Assembly (NCBI RefSeq): GCF_900591205.1
Contig: NZ_UUPU01000013.1
Coordinates: 25,827 to 89,826 of the forward strand
Length of the DNA stretch: 64,000 nt
Reading direction: 5' to 3'
Source: Pseudomonas viridiflava
Lineage (GTDB): Bacteria > Pseudomonadota > Gammaproteobacteria > Pseudomonadales > Pseudomonadaceae
Shown: piece after piece, positions 27,263-36,774 of the stretch
Layout: each line of letters opens with the position of its first letter
How positions within the stretch are numbered: the stretch's first letter is position 1
Translations under genes and position numbers: made by a program
Notes under the pieces: generated by a model
What the model saw: only the letters and a program-made list of their open reading frames with translations
Database searches by the model: none
What the model was told of the DNA's origin: nothing

Positions 27263-27844
27263 TCAGAGCGGTGCAGTCGCTGGAAGCGCCTTCACATTGA
27301 AATTCTTCAAAACCAGCATCTCCCCATTCGGAAGCTGCCAATTGAAGAAATCCGAAAAGTCGCCGCGGGCTAACGCACGAACCACCTTAGCGACAAAGCC
27401 ATGCGCTACCAGCAATACAGCACGGGATGGATAGCGCTCTGCCAACTCCACCAAACCTTGGTGCACGCGAGCGACCACTTCGGCAATCGACTCACCACCC
27501 GTTGGCCCCGCCGCCCATTGCCGCGTTATGTTCTGCGCCCAAAGCGCCGGATGCAGAGCCTCGGCTTGCGCCTGGGTCAAACCCTCGAAAACCCCGACAT
27601 CGCGCTCGCGAAAGCGGTCCATCGTCACAGGCTCGAGGTGCAACTCACGGTTAAGAATCTGCGCCGTTTGCTGGGCTCGCAGGCGTGGGGAAACGATCAA
27701 CACGTCAATGCCGTCGGGCAATTCCTTGCTCAGCGTTAAAGCCTGCTCCCTGCCCCGTTCCGTAAGCTGCGGATCGAGTGCACCGAGATAGCGGTGCTCG
27801 GCGTTGGCCCAGGTTTCGCCGTGGCGTGTGACGTAAAGGTGCAT
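27263..27844 (-). CDS. Histidine phosphatase (phosphoglycerate mutase-like)
   Basis: A 193-residue branch-1 histidine phosphatase. The catalytic LYVTRHGETWANAEHR lies at residues 3-18, the second arginine in SPRLRAQQTAQIL near 52-64, and the second histidine in LLVAHGFVAKVVRALA near 144-159. It could dephosphorylate a small metabolite; the substrate is not evident from context. Confidence 0.88.
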   Translation of the reverse strand: MHLYVTRHGETWANAEHRYLGALDPQLTERGREQALTLSKELPDGIDVLIVSPRLRAQQTAQILNRELHLEPVTMDRFRERDVGVFEGLTQAQAEALHPALWAQNITRQWAAGPTGGESIAEVVARVHQGLVELAERYPSRAVLLVAHGFVAKVVRALARGDFSDFFNWQLPNGEMLVLKNFNVKALPATAPL

Positions 27845-28073
27845 GAGGTCGGTCTCGGGAAAGGTTGAAGTCGGGATGGTAATAACTGATTCGAACGGTC
27901 GAAACTCGTTCGCACGCGCAAGTTTTAATTACATATGAGTCTAAACAACTGTCAGAAGTAACAGGTACTTGGTCTTTAGATAATGCTTAGAGTTAACCAT
28001 CGCGACTACCAGTCAAAGCAGCATAGTGGGAGCCTGGAGGAGCGACTTTATACAGTCTCAGGGAGCGATGAAA

Positions 28074-28403
28074 ATGAACATCTCCAAAAAATGGCTACTG
28101 CCATGTGCGTCACTATTGCTGATTATGGTCAGTGCCCATGGTTTTGCCGAAGATGATTGCCCCACGGCATTCATGAAAAGTTCAGCGGCGCAAACTTGCA
28201 GTGGGAACAAAGTGACTACTGAAAGTCCCACTGGCACCTGCAATTTGGACCAGACGTGCTTGGGAACAGGTACGTTCAGCAATGCTGGCGGTAGGTGGAT
28301 GCGTACTTCACCAGACCGGGCAAGAAATATAATTTCGGTACCACTGAAATATGTGAAACAGCTTGTTAACTGCGACAGCATGTTATCTACCGTAGGTTGT
28401 TAG
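28074..28403 (+). CDS. Small Cys-rich exported protein, unknown
   Basis: A 109-residue product: signal peptide (MNISKKWLLPCASLLLIMVS, cleavage likely after FA at 25) and a mature part of about 84 residues with six cysteines (29, 42, 56, 62, 100, 109), consistent with three disulfides. ATG 28074 is chosen because GGGAG is 8 bases away; ATG 28068 is only 2 bases from it. No family recognised. Base composition is AT-richer than the neighbours, and the gene has no operon partner. Confidence 0.65.
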   Translation: MNISKKWLLPCASLLLIMVSAHGFAEDDCPTAFMKSSAAQTCSGNKVTTESPTGTCNLDQTCLGTGTFSNAGGRWMRTSPDRARNIISVPLKYVKQLVNCDSMLSTVGC

Positions 28404-28653
28404 TTAGCGGGTCACTCGCTCTCGCCAGCAGTAGGTCAACAGCTTCGGGCAAAATAAGGCAGCGGACTGATCATTCCCTCACCCCGCGCGGGAATGCCAC
28501 TTTAGACTTTTCCTACAATCTCTGTAGCTTGCAGTTGCTATAACTCACCGTTAGCCTCTCGCAGTCGCTGCTCATCAGCGATCAGGCTTGGTCGCCTGGG
28601 TTAGAATGGCGCACAGTGCCGCGCAAGCGGCATTATTGTGTTCGCGTTATGGC
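28404..28653. other. Non-coding region before the leader RNA
   Basis: No convincing gene. It holds a small hairpin CTACAATCTCTGTAG and a GCCGC-gcaa-GCGGC stem at about 28619-28632 without a strong T tract, perhaps a weak terminator for the upstream gene. No clear promoter could be fixed. Confidence 0.5.
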
Positions 28654-28723
28654 GAGCTGTGCGTGGGAGGGCTTAGGCCCTGCCGGGTTTCCATTCCCTG
28701 GTCGACCAACCTACGTACGGCTC
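28654..28723 (+). ncRNA. Three-way-junction leader RNA, resembling C4-type antisense RNA
   Basis: A 14-pair closing stem joins GAGCTGTGCGTGGG (28654-28667) with CCTACGTACGGCTC (28710-28723), without mismatch if three G-U pairs are allowed. Inside are two hairpins, AGGGC-ttag-GCCCT (28668-28681) and CCGGG/CCTGG (28683-28701). The 3' strand plus the next bases, GCTCACC (28720-28726), is also complementary to GGTGAGC at 28751-28757, just upstream of the RBS of the next gene. This geometry is like C4 antisense RNAs, but the class assignment is from memory, not a covariance search. Confidence 0.6.
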
Positions 28724-28781
28724 ACCACCCTCCTGCTTGGTCGCAGATATGGTGAGCTCCAACTGAATGGAGATTTACTGC

Positions 28782-29048
28782 ATGAAAAAAGTCACACCCA
28801 ATCCCCCGCCGTCCCTCTCGGATGACACCCCACCCAATTTCATCTTCACCGTCCGCCCCGGCCTCAGCACCGAAGTTGCCTTGAGCAATGCCAGCGAGAT
28901 GCTGGAATCGGCGACGGTGTGTGCCTACGACTGCGCCGAGCACTTGGAGGGCACAGGCCGCAAGCAGGTGTTGGCGGTGGTGCAGATGATTGAGATTGCG
29001 CGGTTGTTGGTGGATCAAGCGCTGAATCGGGAGTGTCCGGTAGCCTGA
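28782..29048 (+). CDS. DUF6124/DUF3077-type small protein
   Basis: An 88-residue cytoplasmic protein beginning MKKVTPNPPPSLSDDTPPNFIF and having a helical core (STEVALSNASEMLESATVCAYDCAEHLEG, then RKQVLAVVQMIEIARLLVDQAL). This matches a Pseudomonas small-protein family present in multiple copies per genome. ATG 28782 has GGAG at 9 bases. It follows the structured leader, which likely regulates it. Function unknown. Confidence 0.78.
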   Translation: MKKVTPNPPPSLSDDTPPNFIFTVRPGLSTEVALSNASEMLESATVCAYDCAEHLEGTGRKQVLAVVQMIEIARLLVDQALNRECPVA

Positions 29049-29064
29049 CAGAGCGGTAATCCCC

Positions 29065-29153
29065 TGTGGGAGCGGGCTTGCTCGCGAAAGCGGTATGTCA
29101 GTCAACCCATTCGGTACTGACCCACCGCTTTCGCGAGCAAGCCCGCTCCCACA
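29065..29153. repeat. REPIN
   Basis: Arms TGTGGGAGCGGGCTTGCTCG and CGAGCAAGCCCGCTCCCACA, extended by CGAAAGCGGT and ACCGCTTTCG. The loop contains GTCAGTCAACCCATTCGGTA, related to loops at 1037-1125 and 38706-38794. Confidence 0.89.
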
Positions 29154-29194
29154 TTTGATCTTCAGGGTTTGGAGGGGTGTATTTCAAAGGCATG

Positions 29195-29224
29195 AAAAAG
29201 GCGACCTTTCAAAGGTCGCCTTTT
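29195..29224. terminator. Bidirectional terminator
   Basis: Perfect hairpin GGCGACCTTT-c-AAAGGTCGCC with an A run on the left and T run on the right, between the convergent DUF6124-type and lipoprotein genes. It should end both transcripts. Confidence 0.9.
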
Positions 29225-29225
29225 G

Positions 29226-29621
29226 TCATTGCGCGTACTGCTTGCTCAGCCCCGGCGGCACGCCGTGCACGTCGGTGTCTTCCCAGGGCCCGTTCGGGCT
29301 GATGGAGCGGCTCCAGCCGTTGCTCCAGCGGTAGTAGGTGCGCTGGCGGTAGAAGGTGTCGGGCTGCTCTTCCAGCACATACACCTGCATCTTGCCGTCC
29401 CAGTGGCTGGCGGCGCCCGGTGGTGGGGCGAAGGTTGGCGAGGAGCTTGGCAGCGGTTTTGGCGCCGGCGTCACCGGGCCGGAGGGCTTGGTGCTCGGCT
29501 GGGTCGACGGGCCTGAGGGTGGGATGGTCGGGCCAGTAGGCGCCGGAGGTGGCCGGTGGACCGCACAAGCGCTCAGCCCCAATACCAAGCTGAGCAGGGT
29601 GATACGTGCAAGAGCGGTCAT
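29226..29621 (-). CDS. Proline-rich small lipoprotein
   Basis: A 131-residue lipoprotein with lipobox LSAC (Cys at about 18), a Pro/Ser/Thr-rich linker (residues 22-72) and a C-terminal domain of about 60 residues (HWDGKMQVYVLEEQPDTFYR, WSNGWSRSISPNGPWED). Start 29621 has GAGGAA at the right distance. It follows ccmI after about 16 bases and may be cotranscribed with the ccm operon, although no link with cytochrome c is known. Confidence 0.78.
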   Translation of the reverse strand: MTALARITLLSLVLGLSACAVHRPPPAPTGPTIPPSGPSTQPSTKPSGPVTPAPKPLPSSSPTFAPPPGAASHWDGKMQVYVLEEQPDTFYRQRTYYRWSNGWSRSISPNGPWEDTDVHGVPPGLSKQYAQ

Positions 29622-29636
29622 AGGCATTTCCTCGAA

Positions 29637-30821
29637 TTACTGGTCCGGACTGTCGATGGTCAGCGGCTGCGTGGCAGTGGTGCTGCTGGCCAGGGGTTGG
29701 CTGCGGCCGATCCACTCGCCTGTAGTCGGTTGACCGGCCCGGGATATGCGCGCAACCAGTTGGACTTCAGGGAAGTTGGACAGTTTCAACTGCGGCATCA
29801 TCGCATCGGCATCGCCCAATTCGACGGTGACCGGCAGCTCGGCGACGGTCACGCGTTTGGCCGCCAGCGGCGCCGGCGGGCCGTTTACCGCACGGGCGAA
29901 GATGAACACGCTGTCGGTTGGCAGGGCCTTGGCCTTCACTTCGGCGGACAGGTCCACACGCACTTTCATCACGCTTTTTTGCGCAACAGTACCGCCGCTC
30001 TCTTTGAGCTTTTCGGCCGCCCGGTCGATGCCGCCTTGCAGCGCCGCACGGGAGTTGTCTTGCGGTGGCAGTTGCGCCAACAGGCGATTCCAGTAGTCGA
30101 TTGCCTCTTGATAACGCTGGCCTTCAAAGGCGGCGATGCCGAGCAAGCCGAGGCTGGTGACTTCCTTGGGGTCGAGCTTCAAGGCTTCGTCGGTCAGGGC
30201 CTGGACCTTCGGCGACCACTGTTTGTTGTCGGCAAAGTACTGCGCCTGGGCCCACTGGCCGAGCAGTTCCGGCTGGCGACCGGCGAGTGCCACGGTGCGT
30301 TCGAAGATCCTGGCGGCGTCGGCCGAGCGATCCTGGGCCATATAAGCGCGGCCGAGGAAGTACAAGCCTTCGGCGGAGTCCGGTTGCGCAGCGGCAGCGC
30401 GCTCCAGGCGGCGGGTCATGTCTTGCATGGACACCGGCGGCTGGGAGAATTCGCGGGTCAGTTCAACCTTGTCGCTGGCGCCAAAGTGCAGGTACAGGCC
30501 CAGGCCCAACACCGGCACCAGCACCGCGGCGAGCAACGGCAGCGGTTTGCCCAGGCGCAATTCGCGGGGCTTTTCCACGCCTTCGGTATCGGCCAGCAAT
30601 TCGCGAGCGGCCTCGGCGCGGCCGGTGTCGAGTTGCGCGGCGTTGAGCACGCCTTCGTCCTGCTGCACTTGCAACTCGGCGACACGCTCTTGGTAAAGCG
30701 CCACGTTCAGCGCGGTGCGATCCTCTTCACGCTGGGCGCGACGGCCGCGCAACACAGGGATCAACAGAAAACTCAGGGCAATCAGAAGCAGCAAGCCGGC
30801 TGCGAGCCAGAAATCAATCAT
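29637..30821 (-). CDS. ccmI: Cytochrome c maturation protein CcmI (CycH)
   Basis: Membrane-bound apocytochrome chaperone. ATG at 30821 gives 394 residues: two N-terminal helices (about 2-20 and 96-115), a cytoplasmic loop with the typical [17 protein letters not shown], then a periplasmic TPR region ([47 protein letters not shown]) and a C-terminal beta domain. It overlaps ccmH by 8 bases and ends the ccm operon. Confidence 0.95.
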   Translation of the reverse strand: MIDFWLAAGLLLLIALSFLLIPVLRGRRAQREEDRTALNVALYQERVAELQVQQDEGVLNAAQLDTGRAEAARELLADTEGVEKPRELRLGKPLPLLAAVLVPVLGLGLYLHFGASDKVELTREFSQPPVSMQDMTRRLERAAAAQPDSAEGLYFLGRAYMAQDRSADAARIFERTVALAGRQPELLGQWAQAQYFADNKQWSPKVQALTDEALKLDPKEVTSLGLLGIAAFEGQRYQEAIDYWNRLLAQLPPQDNSRAALQGGIDRAAEKLKESGGTVAQKSVMKVRVDLSAEVKAKALPTDSVFIFARAVNGPPAPLAAKRVTVAELPVTVELGDADAMMPQLKLSNFPEVQLVARISRAGQPTTGEWIGRSQPLASSTTATQPLTIDSPDQ

Positions 30822-31287
30822 CAGTCTTGGTGTCCAGCAATTGGTCGAGGCGTTTACGCTCTTCAGGGGACAGCGTGTCGCAGCCATCGGTCGGCGCGAC
30901 GCGGCGACGGCGCACGATCACCGCCATCACCACCACGCCGGCCAGCAACAGCCCGGCGGGGCCGAACCAGAGCAACGCGGTCTTGCCGGTGAGGGCCGGT
31001 TTGTAGCGCACGAAATCACCGTAGCGGTCGACCATGAAGTCGATGATCTGCTGGTTGTCCTTGCCCTCCCCCAGCATGCGGAAGATTTCTTTGCGCAGGT
31101 CGGCGGCGATCGGCGCGTTGGAGTCGGCGATGTCCTGGTTCTGGCATTTGGGGCAGCGCAGTTCCTTGGTCAGTTCGCGGAAACGCTCGCGGTCTGCGTC
31201 CTTGGCAAACTCGTAAGTGTCGATGGCCGCATGCGCGACGCCGACCAGTCCCAGTGCGAGAACAGCCGCGGCTAACAGACGCTTCAT
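30814..31287 (-). CDS. ccmH: Cytochrome c maturation protein CcmH (CycL)
   Basis: Thioredox component that keeps apocytochrome CXXCH reduced. The 157-residue protein has a signal peptide, the redox motif [19 protein letters not shown] near residues 43-61, the helical segment [29 protein letters not shown] and a C-terminal membrane helix. It overlaps ccmG by 4 bases. Confidence 0.96.
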   Translation of the reverse strand: MKRLLAAAVLALGLVGVAHAAIDTYEFAKDADRERFRELTKELRCPKCQNQDIADSNAPIAADLRKEIFRMLGEGKDNQQIIDFMVDRYGDFVRYKPALTGKTALLWFGPAGLLLAGVVVMAVIVRRRRVAPTDGCDTLSPEERKRLDQLLDTKTDD

Positions 31288-31820
31288 GGTTTGGCCTCAT
31301 CGACCAGCGCCTGGTACTTGGCGGCCAGTTGCTCGCGCCACACCACTTCGTCGATCACGCCGACGTACTTGTCGCGGATCACGCCTTTGGCGTCAATAAA
31401 GAAGGTTTCCGGGGCGCCGTACACGCCGAGGTTCAACCCCAGATTGCCGTCTTCGTCGCGGATATCCAGCTGATACGGGTTATGGAACTCGGCCAGCCAC
31501 TTCAAGGCTGCCGCATTGTCGTCCTTGTAGTTGATGCCGTAGATCACCACGCCCTTCTCGGCCAGCGCGTTGAGTACCGGGTGCTCAACACGGCAGGAAA
31601 TGCACCAGGTGCCCCACACGTTGACCAGTGCCGGTTTGCCCAACAGGTCGGCCTGGGTCAGGGTTTTGTCACCCTGCACCGTCGGCAGCGAAAACGCCGG
31701 GAACGGTTTGCCGATCATCGCCGACGGCAGCTCGGCCGGGTCCAGATACAACCCGCGATACAAAAACACTGCAACCACCAAAAATGCCGCCAGCGGCAAT
31801 ACCATCAACCAACGCTTCAT
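31284..31820 (-). CDS. ccmG: Thiol:disulfide interchange protein CcmG (DsbE)
   Basis: Periplasmic thioredoxin anchored by one N-terminal helix, reducing the cytochrome c maturation pathway. Length 178. The active site reads VWGTWCISCRVEHPVL near 74-89; the CISC dipeptide is uncommon compared with the CxPC of many homologues. The conserved acidic insertion and GAPETFFID near 135-143 are present. Overlaps ccmF by 4 bases. Confidence 0.95.
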   Translation of the reverse strand: MKRWLMVLPLAAFLVVAVFLYRGLYLDPAELPSAMIGKPFPAFSLPTVQGDKTLTQADLLGKPALVNVWGTWCISCRVEHPVLNALAEKGVVIYGINYKDDNAAALKWLAEFHNPYQLDIRDEDGNLGLNLGVYGAPETFFIDAKGVIRDKYVGVIDEVVWREQLAAKYQALVDEAKP

Positions 31821-33805
31821 GCCGCCGCTCCCTGCATACCGAGGGCTTCACGCACCCGGCTCTTGACCTTGACCCGATAACGCCGGTCCAGCGCGGCCAG
31901 CAAACCACCAAAGCCTGTGAGCAACCCGCCGAACCAGATCCAGCGCACAAACGGCTTCACATGCACGCGCACCGCCCAGGCGCCCTCGCCCAACGGTTCA
32001 CCCAGCGCTACATAGAGGTCGCGGGTGAAACCGGCGTCGATCCCGGCTTCGGTCATCATCGAACTCTGCACTGTGTACAAGCGTTTTTCCGGGTGCAGCA
32101 CGGCGATTTCCTTGCCGTTGCGCACGACGCGCACGGTGCCTTTGTCTGACGTGAAGTTCGGCCCTTCGAAGTGCTTGGCGCCTTCGAAGATGAAGTGATA
32201 ACCGGCCAGGTCCATGGACTCGCCCGGTGCCAGGCGCAAGTCGCGCTCGGCGCTGTTCTGGCTGGACAGGACCACACCCAGGGCGCATACGGCGATGCCG
32301 AGGTGGGCGATCTGCATGCCCCAATAGCTGCGCGTCAAGGTCGGCAAGCCTTTGATCAAGCCTTTGTGGCGGGTCTTGTCGACGATGTCGCGCACACCGG
32401 CCAGCAACACCCAGGCGGCCAGCAGGAAGGTGGCAAGCACCGCCCAGTTGAAGTCGCCGTAGGCAAACCCGGCGATCACCGCCAACGCCACACTGCCCAG
32501 CAGCACAGGCATCAACATGCCGGCCAGCCATTTCACCGGCGTGTCTTTCCAGCGCACCAGCATGCCGACCGCCATCACCACCATCAACAGGCCCATCAAC
32601 GGGATAAACAACGCGTTGAAATACGGCGGGCCGACGGACAGCTTGGCACCGCTCAAGGCATCCAGCACCAATGGGTAGAGGGTGCCGAGCAGGATCATCG
32701 ACGCAGCCACCACCAGCACCAGGTTATTGCCCAGCAGCAGGGTTTCCCGCGACCACAGGTTGAAGCCGACCTGGCTCTTGACCACCGGCGCACGTAACGC
32801 AAACAGCGTCAGGGAGCCGCCGACCACAAACAGCAGGAAGATCAGGATGAACACGCCGCGCTCAGGGTCGGAGGCAAACGCATGCACCGAGGTCAGCACG
32901 CCCGAACGCACAAGGAAAGTGCCGAGCAGGCTGAGGGAAAAAGCCGCAATGGCCAGCAACACGGTCCAGCTTTTGAACACGCCGCGTTTTTCGGTAACGG
33001 CCAGCGAGTGAATCAGCGCTGTGCCGACCAGCCATGGCATAAAGGACGCGTTTTCCACCGGGTCCCAGAACCACCAGCCGCCCCAGCCGAGTTCGTAATA
33101 GGCCCACCACGAGCCCAAGGTGATGCCAATCCCGAGGAAGGCCCAGGCGACGATGGTCCACGGCCGCGACCAGCGCGCCCATGCCGCATCAAGGCGCCCA
33201 CCGAGCAAGGCGGCGATGGCGAAGGCGAACGCGACCGAGAAACCCACGTAACCCATATAGAGCATCGGCGGGTGCACGATCAGGCCGATGTCCTGCAGCA
33301 GCGGGTTGAGGTCATGCCCGTCGACCGGGATCTGCGGCAGGATGCGGCTGAACGGGTTGGAGGTCATGATCAAAAACAGCAGGAAGCCGATGCTGATCAT
33401 CCCCATCACCGCCAGCACACGGGCCAGCATCACTTGCGGCAACTGGCGCGAGAACACCGACACGGCGAAGGTCCAGCCGCCGAGGATCAACGCCCAGAGC
33501 AGCAACGACCCTTCGTGGGCGCCCCATACGGCGCTGAACTTGTAGTACCAAGGCAGTGCGCTGTTGGAGTTATTGGCCACATAGGCGACGGAAAAGTCGT
33601 CAGTCATAAAGGCGTAGGTCAGGCAACCAAACGCGAAGACCAGGAACGCAAACTGGCCCCAGGCGGCCGGCTGCGCCAGGCTCATCCACAGGCGGTCGCC
33701 GCGCCAGGCACCGAGCAACGGCACCACCGCCTGGACGATGGCAAAACACAGGGCGAGGATCATCGCCAACTGGCCCAGCTCCGGAATAAACAGTGCGGAC
33801 GTCAT
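31817..33805 (-). CDS. ccmF: Haem lyase subunit CcmF
   Basis: Polytopic haem-handling protein that joins haem to apocytochrome c. It is 662 residues with about 15 helices. The WWD haem-binding motif is GWGGWWFWDPVENASFMPWL near 230-249, and flanking histidines are in the family positions. It begins three bases upstream of the ccmE stop side and is the largest gene of this operon. Confidence 0.96.
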   Translation of the reverse strand: MTSALFIPELGQLAMILALCFAIVQAVVPLLGAWRGDRLWMSLAQPAAWGQFAFLVFAFGCLTYAFMTDDFSVAYVANNSNSALPWYYKFSAVWGAHEGSLLLWALILGGWTFAVSVFSRQLPQVMLARVLAVMGMISIGFLLFLIMTSNPFSRILPQIPVDGHDLNPLLQDIGLIVHPPMLYMGYVGFSVAFAFAIAALLGGRLDAAWARWSRPWTIVAWAFLGIGITLGSWWAYYELGWGGWWFWDPVENASFMPWLVGTALIHSLAVTEKRGVFKSWTVLLAIAAFSLSLLGTFLVRSGVLTSVHAFASDPERGVFILIFLLFVVGGSLTLFALRAPVVKSQVGFNLWSRETLLLGNNLVLVVAASMILLGTLYPLVLDALSGAKLSVGPPYFNALFIPLMGLLMVVMAVGMLVRWKDTPVKWLAGMLMPVLLGSVALAVIAGFAYGDFNWAVLATFLLAAWVLLAGVRDIVDKTRHKGLIKGLPTLTRSYWGMQIAHLGIAVCALGVVLSSQNSAERDLRLAPGESMDLAGYHFIFEGAKHFEGPNFTSDKGTVRVVRNGKEIAVLHPEKRLYTVQSSMMTEAGIDAGFTRDLYVALGEPLGEGAWAVRVHVKPFVRWIWFGGLLTGFGGLLAALDRRYRVKVKSRVREALGMQGAAA

Positions 33806-33808
33806 GGC

Positions 33809-34264
33809 TTAGCCCTCCTTTGCAGGTGTTGGAGCCGACTGGCCGCTGTCTTTCAGGGCCTTGGTGACTTCCGGCGGCATGTATTTCTCATCGTGCTTGG
33901 CCAGCACTTCATCGGCCACCACCACGCCGTCGGCGTTGAGCTTGCCCAGCGCGACGATGCCCTGGCCTTCGCGGAACAGGTCCGGGAGGATGCCACGGTA
34001 GGTGATGGTCACGGCCTTGTTGAAGTCGGTGACCACAAAGGTCACGTCCAGGGAGTCACCGGAACGCTTCAGCGAGCCCTTCTCCACCATGCCGCCGGCG
34101 CGAATCCGCGTATCGACCGGCGCTTCGCCATTGGCGATCTGGGTCGGGGTGTAGAACAGGTTGATGTTTTGCTGCAGGGCGCTCAAGGCCAGGGTGACGG
34201 CAATGCCGACGCCGGCCAGGATGGCAAGGATGATCAACAGACGCTTTCTACGCAGCGGATTCAC
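33809..34264 (-). CDS. ccmE: Haem chaperone CcmE
   Basis: Periplasmic haem carrier. The 151-residue product uses a GTG start at 34264 ([15 protein letters not shown]), one membrane anchor and an OB-fold domain. The covalent haem histidine and the following tyrosine are in [13 protein letters not shown] near 123-135. The start overlaps ccmD by 4 bases. A longer upstream reading is possible but would run through ccmD. Confidence 0.95.
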   Translation of the reverse strand: MNPLRRKRLLIILAILAGVGIAVTLALSALQQNINLFYTPTQIANGEAPVDTRIRAGGMVEKGSLKRSGDSLDVTFVVTDFNKAVTITYRGILPDLFREGQGIVALGKLNADGVVVADEVLAKHDEKYMPPEVTKALKDSGQSAPTPAKEG

Positions 34265-34437
34265 TTTTCGGTCTCCCGGCGCAAACGACGCGCCTCTTGT
34301 TGCAGGTAACGCTTGCGGGCCAGGATCGGCGCGGCGACGTTGACGGCCAGCACTGCCAGGCAGATGCCATAGGCCGTCCAGACATACAGGCCGTGATGGC
34401 CCATGGCGAGAAACTCGCTGAAAGAAGCAAAACTCAT
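34261..34437 (-). CDS. ccmD: Haem exporter accessory protein CcmD
   Basis: Short 58-residue membrane protein, starting [20 protein letters not shown], with one helix (about 17-38) and a basic tail ([18 protein letters not shown]). This is the standard CcmD pattern, which releases haem-loaded CcmE from the CcmABC complex. It overlaps ccmC and ccmE by 4 bases on each side. Confidence 0.95.
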   Translation of the reverse strand: MSFASFSEFLAMGHHGLYVWTAYGICLAVLAVNVAAPILARKRYLQQEARRLRRETEK

Positions 34438-35189
34438 GCGCGCGCTCCCAGGCTGCTTTGCACGTGCGCCTTGACCCAGCTGGCGCGGGCTTCACGCTTG
34501 AGCACTTCGAGGCGCATGCGCATCAGCAGCACCGCGCCGAAGAAGCAGTAGAACCCCAGCACCATCAATAGCAGCGGCGCCCACATCTCTACCGGCATCG
34601 CCGGTTTTTCGGTGAGGGTGAACGTGGCGCCCTGGTGCAGGGTGTTCCACCACTGCACCGAGTATTTGATGATCGGGATATTGATCACGCCGACGATGGC
34701 CAGCACCGCACAGGCTTTGGCGGCGCTGTCACGATTACTGATCGCGTTGCCCAGGGCAATCAGACCGAAATACAGAAACAGCAGGATCAGCATGGACGTC
34801 AGTCGCGCATCCCACACCCACCACGAGCCCCAGGTGGGTTTGCCCCAGATCGCGCCGGTGACCAGCGCCACGGCGGTCATCCACGCACCGACGGGCGCGG
34901 CGCATTGCAGGGCGACGTCGGCGAGTTTCATCTTCCACACCAGGCCCACCACGCCGCACACCGCCAGCATCACGTAGCAGGACTGGGCCAGCATCGCGGC
35001 GGGCACGTGGATATAGATGATGCGAAAGCTGTTGCCCTGCTGGTAATCCGGCGGCGCGAAGGCCAGGCCCCAGACCAGGCCAACGCCGATCAGCAACACG
35101 GCGGCGACGCTCAACCACGGCAGCAGTTTGCCACTGATGCCATAGAACCATTTGGGCGAGCCGAGCTTGTGAAACCAGGTCCAGTTCAT
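34434..35189 (-). CDS. ccmC: Haem exporter protein CcmC
   Basis: Six-helix membrane protein delivering haem to CcmE. Length 251. The WWD motif is [17 protein letters not shown] near 121-137, with histidines in IYIHVPAAM near 58-66 and NTLHQGATF near 187-195. In the order ccmB-ccmC-ccmD. Confidence 0.96.
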   Translation of the reverse strand: MNWTWFHKLGSPKWFYGISGKLLPWLSVAAVLLIGVGLVWGLAFAPPDYQQGNSFRIIYIHVPAAMLAQSCYVMLAVCGVVGLVWKMKLADVALQCAAPVGAWMTAVALVTGAIWGKPTWGSWWVWDARLTSMLILLFLYFGLIALGNAISNRDSAAKACAVLAIVGVINIPIIKYSVQWWNTLHQGATFTLTEKPAMPVEMWAPLLLMVLGFYCFFGAVLLMRMRLEVLKREARASWVKAHVQSSLGARA

Positions 35190-35273
35190 TGCTGTTTCTC
35201 ACGGTTGCTTCTCGTCATTGCGAGAAGCGTAGGGTCTTTACTGACCCAGCGTATAACGCTGAATCAGACCTCA

Positions 35274-35942
35274 TTATTCGCCGACGCTGATCTTCAGGCC
35301 GGCCGCTATAGCAAAGGGTGTCAGGGTTACCGCCAGGGCGGTCAGGCTACCAAGCCACAGGAGGTAACCGGTCGCCGGCATACCCATGAGCGCGGCCTGC
35401 AAAGCGCCGCTGCCCAGGATCAACACCGGGATGTACAAAGGCAGAATCAACAGGGCCAGCAACAGACCACCGCGTTTCAAACCGACGGTCAACGCTGCGC
35501 CCACCGCCCCCAACAGGCTGAGCACCGGCGTACCGAGCAACAAGGACAGGAGCAACACCGGCAGGCATTCAACGGGCAAGCCCAGCATCATCGCCAGCAG
35601 CGGCGAGAGCAAGACTAGCGCCAAGCCTGAAAAAGCCCAGTGTGCCAGTACCTTGGCCAGTACCAGAAGTGGCAGAGGGTGCGACGAAAGGACCCACTGT
35701 TCGAGGGAACCGTCTTCGAAATCACTGCGAAACAGCCCGTCCAGCGAGAGCAGGACCGATAAAAGCGCGGCGACCCACACCAGTCCTGGGGACAAGGTTT
35801 GCAACAGTTTAGTCTCGGGCCCGACCGCCAACGGAAACAACGCGATGACGATGGCGAAGAATACCAGCGGGTTGGCCAGTTCGGCCGGGCGACGGCACAA
35901 CAACCGCGCTTCGCGGGCAACCAACAGGGCGAACACGCTCAT
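35274..35942 (-). CDS. ccmB: Haem exporter permease CcmB
   Basis: A 222-residue, six-helix ABC permease subunit. ATG at 35942 overlaps the ccmA stop (ATGA). Family features are [20 protein letters not shown] near the start and [26 protein letters not shown] in the cytoplasmic loop. Followed by an 84-base gap before ccmC. Confidence 0.95.
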   Translation of the reverse strand: MSVFALLVAREARLLCRRPAELANPLVFFAIVIALFPLAVGPETKLLQTLSPGLVWVAALLSVLLSLDGLFRSDFEDGSLEQWVLSSHPLPLLVLAKVLAHWAFSGLALVLLSPLLAMMLGLPVECLPVLLLSLLLGTPVLSLLGAVGAALTVGLKRGGLLLALLILPLYIPVLILGSGALQAALMGMPATGYLLWLGSLTALAVTLTPFAIAAGLKISVGE

Positions 35943-36574
35943 AGCGACCACTGGCCCAGGTCGAGGTCACGGTAACCGGCGGGCACACGCGTGAGGGTAT
36001 GGTGAGTGGTCAGCAAGATCAAACCGCCCTGCTCGCAATGTTCGGCCAGGTGTTCCTCCAACTGGGCGACGCCTTGTTTGTCGAGGGCGGTGAAGGGCTC
36101 GTCGAGAATCCACAGCGGCGGGCCCGGCAAGTACAAACGCGCCAGGGCCACGCGGCGCTGCTGGCCGGCAGACAGGGTATGGCAGGGAACGTCTTCGAAA
36201 CCCTTGAGGCCGACGGCGGCCAGGGCCTGCCAGATGGCGTCGCGGGATGCCGGGTGATGCAGGGCGCTGAGCCAACTGAGGTTTTCTTCTGCGGTCAGTA
36301 CGTCTTTGATGCCGGCGGCGTGGCCGATCCAGATCAAGGTGCGGGCGAGTTCAGTGCGCTGTTCGTTGAGGGGCTTGCCGTTGAGTCGCACCTCACCGGC
36401 CGTCGGCTGCATCAAACCGGCCAGCAGGCGCAGCAAACTGGTCTTGCCACTGCCGTTGGGGCCGCTGATTTGCACCATGTCGCCGCCCGCCAGACGCAGT
36501 TCGAGGTGTTCGAACAACAGGCGCAGGTCGCGCTCACAGGCAAGCGCTACGGCTTCAAGAAGAGGGCTGGTCAA
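35939..36574 (-). CDS. ccmA: Haem exporter ATPase CcmA
   Basis: ABC ATPase of the CcmABCD complex, 211 residues. Walker [17 protein letters not shown] (36-51), signature [16 protein letters not shown] near 133-148, Walker [13 protein letters not shown] near 153-164. First gene of the ccmABCDEFGHI operon; the promoter must lie in the 200 bases shared with the divergent fliK-like gene. Confidence 0.96.
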   Translation of the reverse strand: MTSPLLEAVALACERDLRLLFEHLELRLAGGDMVQISGPNGSGKTSLLRLLAGLMQPTAGEVRLNGKPLNEQRTELARTLIWIGHAAGIKDVLTAEENLSWLSALHHPASRDAIWQALAAVGLKGFEDVPCHTLSAGQQRRVALARLYLPGPPLWILDEPFTALDKQGVAQLEEHLAEHCEQGGLILLTTHHTLTRVPAGYRDLDLGQWSL

Positions 36575-36774
36575 GAGATCGCGGGCCTTTACGGTTCAAG
36601 TCGGCGGTGCAGCGGCCGTTATAGAAAGATGCACAATAACGGCTTTGGCGACCGATTTTAGAGAGCTGGATCAAATAGTTGTGAGGTTTTTACCGCTCTC
36701 TTTGCAGACGGGCGGCATTATACATGCGATGCCCTACTCTAAAGAGGGCAATTTCCCCAGAGACGACGCGCGCG

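Noticed and set aside
28074..28403. Cyanovirin-N or mannan-binding lectin
   Set aside because: Size and cysteines are suggestive, but the CVNH spacing of cysteines and its FSxSC/LxAxC patterns do not align convincingly.
32882..34309. 475-codon plus-strand frame across ccmF-ccmE-ccmD
   Set aside because: Reverse of four overlapping operon genes; composition is biased and no motif is present.
33809..34495. 228-residue version of CcmE
   Set aside because: The extra part reads through ccmD in another frame; family length is about 150 residues with the GTG at 34264.
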